The notes: a model not told the origin generated them from the letters alone. Positions 23,887 through 32,352 are shown, numbered from the stretch's first letter. The stretch is 35,230 bases of DNA from Candidatus Parabeggiatoa sp. nov. 2 (GCA_002085445.1 NBMI01000185.1:1-35230); one strand, 5' to 3'. Translations and numbers: made by a program.

Positions 23887-25005
23887 ATGCCATCATTTGC
23901 CGAGCTATTAGTAGCCTATATGAGACGCAGCGGCATGAACAATGCCGAATTGGCATCGATCACCAAGGTGCGTCGTGATACTTTATTAGAGTGGACTGTA
24001 GACGATGTGAGCATGCCACTTCAGCGCGACGTGGTGCTACGTTGTGCCCATCACCTTGGCTTGAGCCAGCAAGAGCGCGAGGAATTTCTGTTAGCAGCGG
24101 GATTTGAGTCAGAACGGGAGACGCTACCAGTGTCCACACTGCCGACTTTGCCTATTTCTCTGGTCTCTTGGCGTAATAGTGCCTTTGTTGTCGGGCCGCC
24201 TATTACTGAGCCACGCCAGTTTTTTGGACGTGAATATATACTTAAGCGTATTTTTGATGTCTGGAAATACCTGCCTTTGCAGCATGTCGCCATCGTTGGC
24301 TTAAAACGCAGTGGTAAAACCTCTTTATTACATTATCTGCGCCGCATCATTGATACGCCGGCCGAAAAACTGCGCACCGGGCAGCGTAATGATTGGTTAA
24401 TGCCCGGTTATCAATGGGTATTTGTGGATTTTCAAGATCCACGTATGTGTTATCAGGAAAGTTTATTGCGGCATATTTTGATAGAACTCGATTTGCCGGT
24501 GCCAGAGCCGAGTGATTTGGTCAGCTTTATGGAAATTGTTGACCAATATTTGGAATTTCCAACGCTGATTTTGCTGGATGAAATTGGTGCCGGCTTGGCA
24601 TCACCCGATCTTGATGAACAATTTTGGTGGGGAATGCGCTCTTTGGGGAGTAATCATGCCGGCGGTAAGGTTGGTTTTCTGTTTACTGCCCATCAAGCGC
24701 CAGAAGATATAATACTTGATGATAACAAACCGTCTCCATTTTTCAATATTTTTGGGCATGTTTTGAATTTGGGCCCTTTGACAGAAGTGGAGGCGTTGGA
24801 ATTTATCAACAGTTCACCGCAACCTTTTGAAAAGAAAGACATTAAATGGATACTGGCCCAAAGTGGCCGTTGGCCGGCTTTGCTGCAAATTCTCTGTCAT
24901 TCGCGCTTGATTGCGCTAGAAGAGGGCCGGCATGACAACGCTTGGCAAGCCGAAGCCTTGCGACGTATAAAACCGTATCGCTATTTGCTTGAACAAAGGT
25001 TGTAA
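23887..25005 (+). CDS. HTH-domain P-loop ATPase
   Basis: A 372-residue cytoplasmic protein. Residues 1-72 form an XRE/Cro-like helix-turn-helix (FAELLVAYMRRSGMNNAELA, HHLGLSQQEREEFLLAAGF). From about 112 it is an AAA_16/orc-like ATPase: FFGREYILKRI before Walker A GLKRSGKTS (138-146), Walker B LILLDEIG (227-234), a sensor-like LFTAHQ, and a lid with LGPLTEVEALEFI and GRWPALLQILC. The next gene's ATPase has the same module order and a similar lid, so the two are distant paralogues. It lacks the C-terminal winged helix of that partner. Role unknown: a DNA-binding switch ATPase or a signalling/defence regulator are both plausible. The Shine-Dalgarno sequence is weak. Confidence 0.8.
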   Translation: MPSFAELLVAYMRRSGMNNAELASITKVRRDTLLEWTVDDVSMPLQRDVVLRCAHHLGLSQQEREEFLLAAGFESERETLPVSTLPTLPISLVSWRNSAFVVGPPITEPRQFFGREYILKRIFDVWKYLPLQHVAIVGLKRSGKTSLLHYLRRIIDTPAEKLRTGQRNDWLMPGYQWVFVDFQDPRMCYQESLLRHILIELDLPVPEPSDLVSFMEIVDQYLEFPTLILLDEIGAGLASPDLDEQFWWGMRSLGSNHAGGKVGFLFTAHQAPEDIILDDNKPSPFFNIFGHVLNLGPLTEVEALEFINSSPQPFEKKDIKWILAQSGRWPALLQILCHSRLIALEEGRHDNAWQAEALRRIKPYRYLLEQRL

Positions 25006-25069
25006 GGGCAAGTTATACTAATGAAAAATGAAAAATGAAACATTAGTATACCTTCGTTATAGCTTTAAA

Positions 25070-25237
25070 ATCCTTTATTATAACGAATCCTTGTAGTTAT
25101 GAGTTTAGCAAGCGTCTCAGACATTAAAATCCTTTATTATAACGAATCCTTGTAGTTGTTATTAAAAGAAGGAGTTTAGCAAGCGTCTCAGACATTAAAA
25201 TCCTTTATTATAACGAATCCTTGTAGTTATTAAAGGA
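25070..25237 (-). repeat. Three copies of the AATCCTTTATTATAACGAAT repeat
   Basis: ATAACGAATCCTTGTAGTT occurs three times, with AGCAAGCGTCTCAGACATTA between copies. It belongs to the same family as 15793-16372 and separates the two ATPase genes. Confidence 0.85.
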
Positions 25238-25292
25238 GTTTTGCTTTCAGCTCATTAGTATACTACTTATCCCCCTTTGAAAAAGGTTAAAA

Positions 25293-28193
25293 ATGATTTA
25301 CCCTCCTTTTAAAAAGGTTAAAAATGATTTACCCCCTTTGAAAGATGGGGGGTGGGGAGATTTGAATTTATTGTCGATAAATCCTATTTTAGCGAGTTTC
25401 GTTATCGTTGGTTGGCTCGTATTTAAACCGTCGGCTTGGCGACGTTATGTGGCAAGCATTGATCCCAACTTGCCGCCCGATTTTGCGCTTGCCAAATTAA
25501 AATCGCACCATTGGCGAGATGCCGCCTTACGAAAGTTGCTTTACTTAGGACATGGATTATGGGCCGTATGGAGCACTGGTATCGTCGTTTTATGTTTGTG
25601 GTTGTTAGACGCGCCGGGCGAAGTCCTTGTCTTAGTCAGTGGCTACGCCTTGTTATTCAGTCTTGTCGGCGGTATCTTGGGCAGTCTCATCGTCTCGGTG
25701 GCGTTTGGCATCATAGCAGGAGCCGTCGGTGGCATTTTGCTGAGTTTGCCGGTGGGCATGATAGGGATAAATGAATACTTCCTTGATGACATGCTGGTAT
25801 TCAACATGACCGAAAATATTGCCACCGCTGTTATACTCAGTGTGTCCGATTTACAAATAGGTCTTTTTCAAAGTAGCGATTCGAGAGCACTTTGGACGGT
25901 GTTATTAGGTATATTTACGGCCAGTTGTGCCGGTAGTGTGATGGATAGTACAACCAAAACTGCCTACAGTCAGCCACAATTTCGCCAAATGGGTAGCATT
26001 GTGATTGGTGGGCTCGTCAGTGGTTTAGCGGTGTTTTTAATCGCTGGATTGATGAGCGTGTTGGCTCCCAGTGCCGCTTGGCTGCAAACGAAGTGGTACG
26101 TTTTGGCTTATGATGGGTTGATTGTTGGCGTGTTTGGCCTATTATTGGCGTTGATTTGGGGCTTGTTGACTTGGCGTTGGCTGCAAGCTTTGTTGTTAGG
26201 GGTGGGGGCTGGCCTGTTTCTTGGCTTATTCATTTTGCTTAAACACGAATTTAACGCCTTGACTTCGCTGAAACCGCTACTCATTGGCGGACATGGCGGT
26301 ATTGAAAATGCCATGCTTTATATGTTGTTATTTGCGTTTCCTTACGTGTTGGCGAAACGCATTGCTAATCCTTGGGCGGGCATTATCGCGGGCATTTTGG
26401 GCAGTGGGGGTGCCTACATTATTTTTGCCGTGATTATGGAGCGTTATTCTTGGAGCTTTATTTTATCTGTGAGCGTTTTCGCCTTATTGTTAGGATTGAC
26501 TATAACAAGGTGGCGGCCGGTGTGCTTATATCCTTTCCAAGCGGCATGGAATCTTTTGCTTCAACGCGCCGATGAAAAACGGGCCGACAGTCGAAGTAGT
26601 TTACTACACTGGCATTCGGCGTTTTGGGATGAGCATCAGCGTTTGCCGCTGTTTGGTTTGGAAAGTTATTTGGTTATGGTGGCACAGCGCAATCCCATTG
26701 AAGGAAAGGCCGCTATAGAACATTTAAGTAGTACAAAACAAAACTGGGCGGCAAAAGAGGCACAAATCGAATTAGATGCGAGACGGTTGGAAAGTTGTGT
26801 CGATGTGAAGGCGATCAGCGAACGCCGCAATTTGGCCGCTGGAGAACTAAAAGGCTCTGCCAGTGCCTTACTCCGCAGTTTTAGTCGTATCAGTCGTGAT
26901 GTTAAGGCCGCATTGGCACAAGAAAGCACTTATAATCAACGCCTTGCTTTGGATGCCGTAGAAGAACGTTTAGATGGCTTGTTACGGGAACTCACCCGTT
27001 CCTCAGAACTCTACGCGGAACGCTTTCGCCCGATAGCCGAGAAATGGCGACAAATGCTGGCTGATTATGGGCGTACACTCAGTGAGGCCGTAGAAAGTCG
27101 TCAAGAAATCAGTAACCCTTATGTCATTGGCATTCCGCTCACGGAACATCAAGAAATCTTTGTCGGACGTAGCGATGTCAGTGAATGCATTGAACGATTG
27201 TTACTAGACAGTCGTTGTCCGCCACTGTTGCTCTATGGGCAACGCCGCACCGGTAAAACCTCATTACTCAATAACTTAGGCAAATTGTTGCCTAGCACAA
27301 TTATTCCCCTGTTTGTCGATTTACAAGGCCCCACTTCTTTAGCCAAAGACATTGTAGGCTTTTTATACAATATGAGTCGCGCCATGCTGACTTCTGCCAA
27401 ACGCCACCGTGAACGGCGGTTGCCGCCCTTGACGCGAGAAAATTTGAGTCTCGATCCTTTTACCAGTTTTGATGAGTGGTTGGATGAGATAGAACAACAT
27501 CTTGACCAGAATCAAACGATGTTATTGATTTTAGATGAATTTAGTGCATTAGAGCATATTTTCAACAAAGGCCTTTTGGATGAAGAGTCAGTGCTTGGCA
27601 TGTTTCGCCATATTATTCAGCACCGCCAACGCATTAAAATTCTTTTATCTGGTTCACACACCATAGATGAATTTGAACGTTGGGCAAGTTATTTAATTAA
27701 TGTACAAACGGTACACCTCAGTTATTTACAAGCCAGTGAAGCCTTGCAATTGATAGAACGCCCTGTCAAAGATTTTGCGCTGCGCTATGAAGAGGCTGCC
27801 AGCCGACGTGTTATGGAACTCACCCGCTGTCATCCGGCTTTGATACAACTGGTGTGTGCAGAAATTGTCACGCTCAAAAATAAACAAAATATCAGTGAGC
27901 GCCGCCTGGCTCAAGTCAGCGACGCAGAAGCGGCGATACCGGGGGCGTTGCAACATGGGCGATTCTTTTTTGCCGATATTGCCAACAATCAAGTGATTAA
28001 AGAAGGCTTGGCGGTGCTACGATTTTTGGCAGCGCACGGAGAAGGGCAGATAGTCAGTGAGGAGATTTTGCGGACACACTGTCCAGATGAGTTTGAAGCG
28101 GCGAAAGCGAATTTGTTGCAACGCGAATTAATAGAACCGTTGGACGACGGGTATTGTTTTCAGGTGGAACTGATTCGACGGTGGTTTGTTTAA
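25293..28193 (+). CDS. Multi-spanning membrane protein with C-terminal AAA-type ATPase
   Basis: A large protein (966 residues from the first possible start). Residues 1-27 translate a CCCTTTGAAAAAGG-type repeat, so the true start is probably a TTG or other codon near 25362-25375 after GGTGGGGAG. Residues about 32-405 hold some eleven hydrophobic segments, several glycine-rich (VGGILGSLIVSVAFGIIAGA). A coiled-coil-like region (about 470-605) leads to an ATPase: IFVGRSDVSECIERLL, Walker A GQRRTGKTS (649-657), Walker B LLILDEFS (744-751), sensor-like LLSGSHT, then a lid and a winged-helix-like tail (about 903-966). It follows the HTH-ATPase, with a related ATPase core. It could be a membrane sensor or STAND-like switch. 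I do not recognise a characterised homologue. Confidence 0.75.
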   Translation: MIYPPFKKVKNDLPPLKDGGWGDLNLLSINPILASFVIVGWLVFKPSAWRRYVASIDPNLPPDFALAKLKSHHWRDAALRKLLYLGHGLWAVWSTGIVVLCLWLLDAPGEVLVLVSGYALLFSLVGGILGSLIVSVAFGIIAGAVGGILLSLPVGMIGINEYFLDDMLVFNMTENIATAVILSVSDLQIGLFQSSDSRALWTVLLGIFTASCAGSVMDSTTKTAYSQPQFRQMGSIVIGGLVSGLAVFLIAGLMSVLAPSAAWLQTKWYVLAYDGLIVGVFGLLLALIWGLLTWRWLQALLLGVGAGLFLGLFILLKHEFNALTSLKPLLIGGHGGIENAMLYMLLFAFPYVLAKRIANPWAGIIAGILGSGGAYIIFAVIMERYSWSFILSVSVFALLLGLTITRWRPVCLYPFQAAWNLLLQRADEKRADSRSSLLHWHSAFWDEHQRLPLFGLESYLVMVAQRNPIEGKAAIEHLSSTKQNWAAKEAQIELDARRLESCVDVKAISERRNLAAGELKGSASALLRSFSRISRDVKAALAQESTYNQRLALDAVEERLDGLLRELTRSSELYAERFRPIAEKWRQMLADYGRTLSEAVESRQEISNPYVIGIPLTEHQEIFVGRSDVSECIERLLLDSRCPPLLLYGQRRTGKTSLLNNLGKLLPSTIIPLFVDLQGPTSLAKDIVGFLYNMSRAMLTSAKRHRERRLPPLTRENLSLDPFTSFDEWLDEIEQHLDQNQTMLLILDEFSALEHIFNKGLLDEESVLGMFRHIIQHRQRIKILLSGSHTIDEFERWASYLINVQTVHLSYLQASEALQLIERPVKDFALRYEEAASRRVMELTRCHPALIQLVCAEIVTLKNKQNISERRLAQVSDAEAAIPGALQHGRFFFADIANNQVIKEGLAVLRFLAAHGEGQIVSEEILRTHCPDEFEAAKANLLQRELIEPLDDGYCFQVELIRRWFV

Positions 28194-28226
28194 AACTTTA
28201 GTTTAGCAGGAGTTTGGCAGTAGAAT

Positions 28227-28466
28227 CCAAACTTTAGTTTGGTAGGCGTCCTTACACTGCCATTAAGTTAAGTAACAAAACACCTAGAAAAAGTATCAAA
28301 CTGTAAGCGCGACAGAGGGCCATAACTTAATTTGAAAACCTATTTTAATTTTATGGCCCTCAAACCAAATAGTCCAAAAAACATGCTAAAAATCGGCAAA
28401 TAACCGGGCCCGCGTATCACTCTGCCAAACTAAAGTTTGGACTCCACTGCCAAACTAAAGTTTGGA
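28227..28466. repeat. CCAAACT..AGTTTGG palindromes and GAGGGCCATAA hairpin
   Basis: CCAAACTTTAGTTTGG (28227-28242) and CCAAACTAAAGTTTGG (28425-28440, 28451-28466) are short palindromes within GGACTCCACTGCC-spaced repeats. GAGGGCCATAA (28315-28325) pairs with TTATGGCCCTC (28351-28361) and may end transcription of the membrane ATPase gene. No gene is seen in 28194-28628. Confidence 0.7.
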
Positions 28467-28492
28467 CTCCACTGCCAAAACTCCTGTGGAAA

Positions 28493-28689
28493 GGTTCATG
28501 CATAGTACCCAATTTATTAACAAATCTTCACAAACAATACCAATTCTTCGGCAGGTGCTGGAAAAAATGATTGACTTTTATGATATTTTTTTATACTATT
28601 CACCATTATAAAGCGGCAGGTATCCGGTTCAGTACTCATCCTGGAGTACGGGCAAAACCGTCGACTTACAATCTCTCAATTTGCTTTTT
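28493..28689 (+). repeat. 197-bp element, copy 1, overlapping the ftsX 3' end
   Basis: This copy, bounded by AGGTTCATGCATAGTACCC and CTCTCAATTTGCTTTT, is about 92% identical to 29618-29814 in the same orientation. It covers the last 20 codons of ftsX including the stop. Confidence 0.92.
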
Positions 28690-29609
28690 AGTAATAGAAA
28701 ACTAGATAAGAAACCTAAAGTCACTAATTCAAATTGACTATCATACAAGGCTGTCAATTGTTTCACGGGTTCTTGTAGAAACCAAAATGAAAAGTTGACC
28801 AATAGCCAAGCAATCCATCCGCCTGACAAACCGTACCAAAAACCCGTGTACAAAAACGGGCGACGAATAAACGCATCCGTTGCGCCAACCAGTTTGTAGA
28901 TTTCGATTTCTTCACGGCGATTATAAATCGTCAAGCGGATGGTGTTGCCTACCACCAGTAACACTGCCAATGAGAGTAAGCCCGCTAATATTAATGCTCC
29001 GCGCCGCACAATTTCCATTATCGCAAACAAGCGTTTTAACCAAAGCATATCGAATTGGGCAATGTCTACCTGCGGCAATTGTTCTAGGATTTTTAGTAAA
29101 TCTTCAGTGACTGTCGCGTCACTGGTAGCCGGTTGAATCACCAAAACGGCCGGTAGCGGATTTTCTTCAAGTGCACCCAAAGCTTCTCCAAATCCAGAAA
29201 ATTCGCGGTATTCATTCAAGGCATCTTGGGGGGTAATGACTTGCACATTGGAAATATCGGGGCGCTGGTACAACTGATCGGCTAACTGATGGACTTGTGC
29301 CTCATCAATATCCTGTTTAAGAAACAAGGAAATTTGCGCCGCACCACCCCACTCGCTGCTGACATGCCGAGCATTTTCTAATAAAAGAAATAAACCCGTT
29401 GGCAAGGCTAAGGCAATCCCAATCACAGCGGCCGTCATTAGACTGGGCAAGGGGGTACGGACAACGTGCCCCAAGCTAGAAAATAGGACGTAAAGGTGGT
29501 GTAATAGCCAAGCATTCGATTTTTTTGAAGGCTTGGCTTTGCGGCGCAGACGACTATTCGGTGGACGGATAGGGCGCGGACGATTCGGTTTAGGAGTAGG
29601 AGATTTCAT
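28629..29609 (-). CDS. ftsX: Cell division protein FtsX, C-terminus replaced by a repeat
   Basis: FtsX is the membrane partner of FtsE and controls septal peptidoglycan hydrolases. The 326-residue product (ATG at 29609; a TTG one codon earlier is less likely) has a basic N-terminus, TM1 at about 55-77 (LMTAAVIGIALALPTGLFLL), a periplasmic loop with SLFLKQDIDEAQV and NVQVITPQDALNEY, TM2 (ALILAGLLSLAVLLVVGNTI), the RREEIEIYKLVGATDAFIRR coupling-helix region, TM3 (GLSGGWIAWLLVNFSFWFL) and a shortened TM4 (FELVTLGFLSSFLL). The last 19 residues (KSKLRDCKSTVLPVLQDEY) are encoded by the 197-bp element, which removed the usual end of TM4. It is separated from ftsE by 323 bp holding another copy. Activity is uncertain. 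Confidence 0.9.
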   Translation of the reverse strand: MKSPTPKPNRPRPIRPPNSRLRRKAKPSKKSNAWLLHHLYVLFSSLGHVVRTPLPSLMTAAVIGIALALPTGLFLLLENARHVSSEWGGAAQISLFLKQDIDEAQVHQLADQLYQRPDISNVQVITPQDALNEYREFSGFGEALGALEENPLPAVLVIQPATSDATVTEDLLKILEQLPQVDIAQFDMLWLKRLFAIMEIVRRGALILAGLLSLAVLLVVGNTIRLTIYNRREEIEIYKLVGATDAFIRRPFLYTGFWYGLSGGWIAWLLVNFSFWFLQEPVKQLTALYDSQFELVTLGFLSSFLLLKSKLRDCKSTVLPVLQDEY

Positions 29610-29617
29610 CAACGGCG

Positions 29618-29814
29618 AGGTTCATGCATAGTACCCAATTTATTAACAAATCTTCACAAACAATACCAATTCTTCGGCAGGTGCTGGAAAAAATGATTGA
29701 CTTTTATGAGATTTTTTTATATGATTCACCGCTATAAAGCGGCAGGTATCCGGTTCAGTACTCATCCTGGAGTACTGGTAAAACCTGAGACTTACAATCT
29801 CTCAATTTGCTTTT
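29618..29814 (+). repeat. 197-bp element, copy 2, between ftsE and ftsX
   Basis: Same length and orientation as 28493-28689. It sits nine bases upstream of the ftsX start codon, so the ftsX leader and ribosome binding region come from the element. Positions 29815-29932 hold TTGTTAACGTTTGTTAATAT and no gene. Confidence 0.92.
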
Positions 29815-29932
29815 CCCCAAGCGAATTCAGATTGTATAAAGCGGCTCTCGATAATTTTCGGTAGCATGCAGGTAGATTCACCCTCTCTAACGGGAGCTAT
29901 TGTTAACGTTTGTTAATATTCGTTAGGATTTG

Positions 29933-30607
29933 TTAGCATAAATGAATCGGATAGGTATCGCCGATCAAATTGCCTTGTTGCAAAATGAGTGTACGATGTC
30001 CTAGACTTTTGATTAAACCCAAAGCGTGTGAAGCGATTAACACTGTCACGCCGACTTGATTAAATTGCACAAATAACTTCATAATTTCTCTGGCTAAAGC
30101 CGGATCGAGATTACCCGTCGGTTCATCCGCAAGCAGGATAGGCGGTTTATTGACGACGGCGCGAGCAATACCGACGCGCTGTTGTTGTCCGGCTGACAAG
30201 GTGATGGGATAACTTTTTTCTTTGCTGAGTAAACCGACTTTATCCAGTGCGGCCCGCACACGACGGCGAATCTCTTGATGCCGATAGCCGGCAACGATTA
30301 ATGGTAAGGCTACATTATCAAACACGGATCGGTCAAACAGCAAGCGATGATCCTGAAATGTCATGCCTATCCAGCGTCGTAGATAAGGGATGCGTTCGGT
30401 GGACAAGCGACTTAAGTTTTGTCCATTGATCAAAATTTGTCCGCCAGTATTGCGTTCAATCAGCGCAATAAGGCGCAACAGGGTGGTTTTACCGGCCCCA
30501 GAATGGCCGGTCAAAAACGCCATTTCGCCACGCTTTAAATGAAAGCTGACTTGTTTGAGGGCCAGATATCCACTATAGCGTTTGCTAACTTGATTAAAAA
30601 CAATCAT
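29933..30607 (-). CDS. ftsE: Cell division ATP-binding protein FtsE
   Basis: A 224-residue ABC-type ATPase that partners FtsX at the division septum. Walker A GHSGAGKTT (34-42), Q-loop in GMTFQDHRLL, signature LSAGQQQR (137-144; the usual form is LSGGEQQR), Walker B ILLADEPTG (157-165) and H-loop His194 in IASHAL. MIVFNQVSKRYSGYLALKQV is a normal FtsE start. CACTGAAAAAC heptamer sequence directly precedes the ATG, with no Shine-Dalgarno sequence. The tail (GDTYPIHLC) is followed at once by TTGTTAATA-type repeat. ftsY lies upstream in the usual order ftsY-ftsE-ftsX, but repeats fill both gaps. ATPase motifs are otherwise intact. Confidence 0.95.
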   Translation of the reverse strand: MIVFNQVSKRYSGYLALKQVSFHLKRGEMAFLTGHSGAGKTTLLRLIALIERNTGGQILINGQNLSRLSTERIPYLRRWIGMTFQDHRLLFDRSVFDNVALPLIVAGYRHQEIRRRVRAALDKVGLLSKEKSYPITLSAGQQQRVGIARAVVNKPPILLADEPTGNLDPALAREIMKLFVQFNQVGVTVLIASHALGLIKSLGHRTLILQQGNLIGDTYPIHLC

Positions 30608-30612
30608 GTTTT

Positions 30613-30742
30613 TCAGTGATCAGTTTTTCAGTGAACAGTGATCAGTTTATCACTGATCAGTTTATCCTTAATTTAATGGCATTGTGTGGGCGATGAATCG
30701 CCTACTACAAACGGTGTGGGCGATGAATCGCCTACTACAAAC
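30613..30742. repeat. CAGTGAT heptamers and two GGCGATGAATCGCC units
   Basis: Period-7 CAGTGAT/CAGTTTT units lie at 30613-30665. Two 29-bp copies of GTGTGGGCGATGAATCGCC + TACTACAAAC (30-bp period) span 30684-30742, each with a GGCGA/TCGCC stem. A similar motif lies at about 18028. The region separates ftsY and ftsE. Confidence 0.85.
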
Positions 30743-30822
30743 TGTGTGCAGTTCTTTAGTAGAATTAGTTATTAGTTATTAGTTGTTTCACTTACACTTC
30801 TCACTGAAAAACTGATCATTGA

Positions 30823-31839
30823 TCACAGATCACTGGAAATCAGTGCTTCCACAAAACTCGCCGCTTCAAAGCGCCGCAAATCCTCCAGTTGTTCTCCAAC
30901 ACCAATAAAGCGGATAGGCAAGCCTGTTTGTTTAGCCATTGCAAAAACAATCCCACCTTTAGCCGTACCATCCAATTTAGTAATAGTTACACCCGTTAGC
31001 CCAATGGCTTGATGAAATTGCTTGGCTTGGACGAGCGCATTTTGCCCAGTACCGGCATCGACGACTAACATAATTTCATGGGGCGCGGCTGGATCGAGTT
31101 TATTAATGACTCGCCGTACTTTTTTCAACTCTTCCATGAGATTACCTTGGGTATGCAAACGCCCGGCCGTGTCTGCAATTAAGATATTAATACCACGCGC
31201 TGTCGCAGCTTGCAAGGCATCAAAAATGACTGAGGCCGAATCGGCCCTATCATGTTGGGCAATCACCGGGACATTATTGCGTTCGCCCCAGACTTTTAGT
31301 TGCTCAACGGCCGCCGCACGGAAAGTATCCCCCGCCGCTAACATCACGGAGCGTCCTTCGGCTTGAAAGTGTTTAGCGAGTTTGCCGATAGTGGTCGTTT
31401 TGCCCGCCCCATTGATGCCAACCATTAAAATCACAAAGGGCTTGCTGTTGTCGTCGGGCAACACTAAGGGTTGTTCTACGGGCTGCAAAATCGCTTGCAT
31501 GTTTTCACGCAAGGCCTGAAATAACGCTTCACCATCCCCCAGTTGTTTGCGAGCCACTCGGTTAGTCAAGTCTGTCATCAGCGCGTTAGTCGCTTCAACA
31601 CCCACATCAGCCGTTAGTAGCAGGGTTTCAATCTCTTCGAGCAATTCATCGTCAATCGCTTTTTTGCCCCGCAAGACGTTTGCCAATCCGGCCGTCAAGT
31701 TTTCACGAGTCCTGCTTAATCCTTTTTTCAGGCGAGCAAACAAGCCTGGTTTTTTTGGCGTTTCTTCTGGCTTATTTTCTGGAGATTTTTCTGGAGATTT
31801 TTCTGGAGATTTGTCAGTTTTTTTGTTCAATCCAAACAT
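30823..31839 (-). CDS. ftsY: Signal recognition particle receptor FtsY
   Basis: FtsY is the SRP receptor GTPase that docks ribosome-nascent chains at the inner membrane. The 338-residue protein has a short charged N-terminus with three SPEK repeats (encoded by a 12-bp tandem repeat near 31786-31825), an NG domain starting about residue 32, and the GTPase motifs: G1 GINGAGKTT (141-149), DTFRAAAVEQL (171-181), DTAGR (223-227) and TKLDGTAKGG (287-296). The long acidic A-domain of enterobacterial FtsY is absent, as in many other bacteria. The last residues (ISSDL) and TGA come from a CAGTGATC heptamer sequence. It heads the ftsY-ftsE-ftsX group on the minus strand. Confidence 0.96.
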   Translation of the reverse strand: MFGLNKKTDKSPEKSPEKSPENKPEETPKKPGLFARLKKGLSRTRENLTAGLANVLRGKKAIDDELLEEIETLLLTADVGVEATNALMTDLTNRVARKQLGDGEALFQALRENMQAILQPVEQPLVLPDDNSKPFVILMVGINGAGKTTTIGKLAKHFQAEGRSVMLAAGDTFRAAAVEQLKVWGERNNVPVIAQHDRADSASVIFDALQAATARGINILIADTAGRLHTQGNLMEELKKVRRVINKLDPAAPHEIMLVVDAGTGQNALVQAKQFHQAIGLTGVTITKLDGTAKGGIVFAMAKQTGLPIRFIGVGEQLEDLRRFEAASFVEALISSDL

Positions 31840-31952
31840 GAGTGTCTTTAGAGTTGTCAGTCAATAAAAACTATTATCGTACCTTAAAGGCGCTAGACTG
31901 CGAAGAGGTTTGAGGTGAAATATTTTCTGTTTTGAAAACCAAATAGGTTTTC

Positions 31953-32043
31953 CATGCCACATAAGTGTTACATCGACTCATTTTCAATGCAACAAAAAAG
32001 GACGTGTTTTGTGCTTCCGCTTACATTATCATGCTCGCCCACT
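31953..32043 (+). repeat. Dispersed GGACGTGTTTTGT element, copy 1
   Basis: ATGCCACATAAGTGTTACAT, then ACAAAAAAGGACGTGTTTTG and ATTATCATGCTCGCCCACT. The element holds a possible sigma70-like pair (AGGACG, 17 bp, TACATT). No gene is present between ftsY and this point. Confidence 0.75.
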
Positions 32044-32124
32044 TCGGGAGGGATGGTGTCAACATCGAGCGCAACGGTTGTTTTGCATTGAGATTCGTTC
32101 TTGGAGACGGGCTTATGCGACTAT

Positions 32125-32179
32125 GTAATTGGTAATTAGTAATTAGTAATTGGTAATTGGTAATTGGTAATTAGTAATT
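32125..32179 (+). repeat. TAATTGG/TAATTAG heptamers
   Basis: Seven to eight period-7 units in a non-coding region, of the same type as at 13224. Confidence 0.85.
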
Positions 32180-32235
32180 TTCCTATCCAGTGATTAAGCT
32201 GACTGATACTATCAGTTCTTAATGCTTGTACATTT

Positions 32236-32352
32236 CATGCGACACAAATGTTACATGGATTCCATTTAAACGCGACAAAAAAGGACGTGTTTTGTACTTG
32301 AGACTATATTATCATAGCCGCCCACTCTTTGAGGACTTGAAGGAGTCCAAGC
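32236..32352 (+). repeat. Dispersed GGACGTGTTTTGT element, copy 2
   Basis: Second copy, with AGGACG, a 17-bp spacer and TATATT. It extends into TTTGAGGACTTGAAGGAGTC, as does copy 4. The following TCCAAGCTTTAGCTTGGA is a palindrome. Confidence 0.75.
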
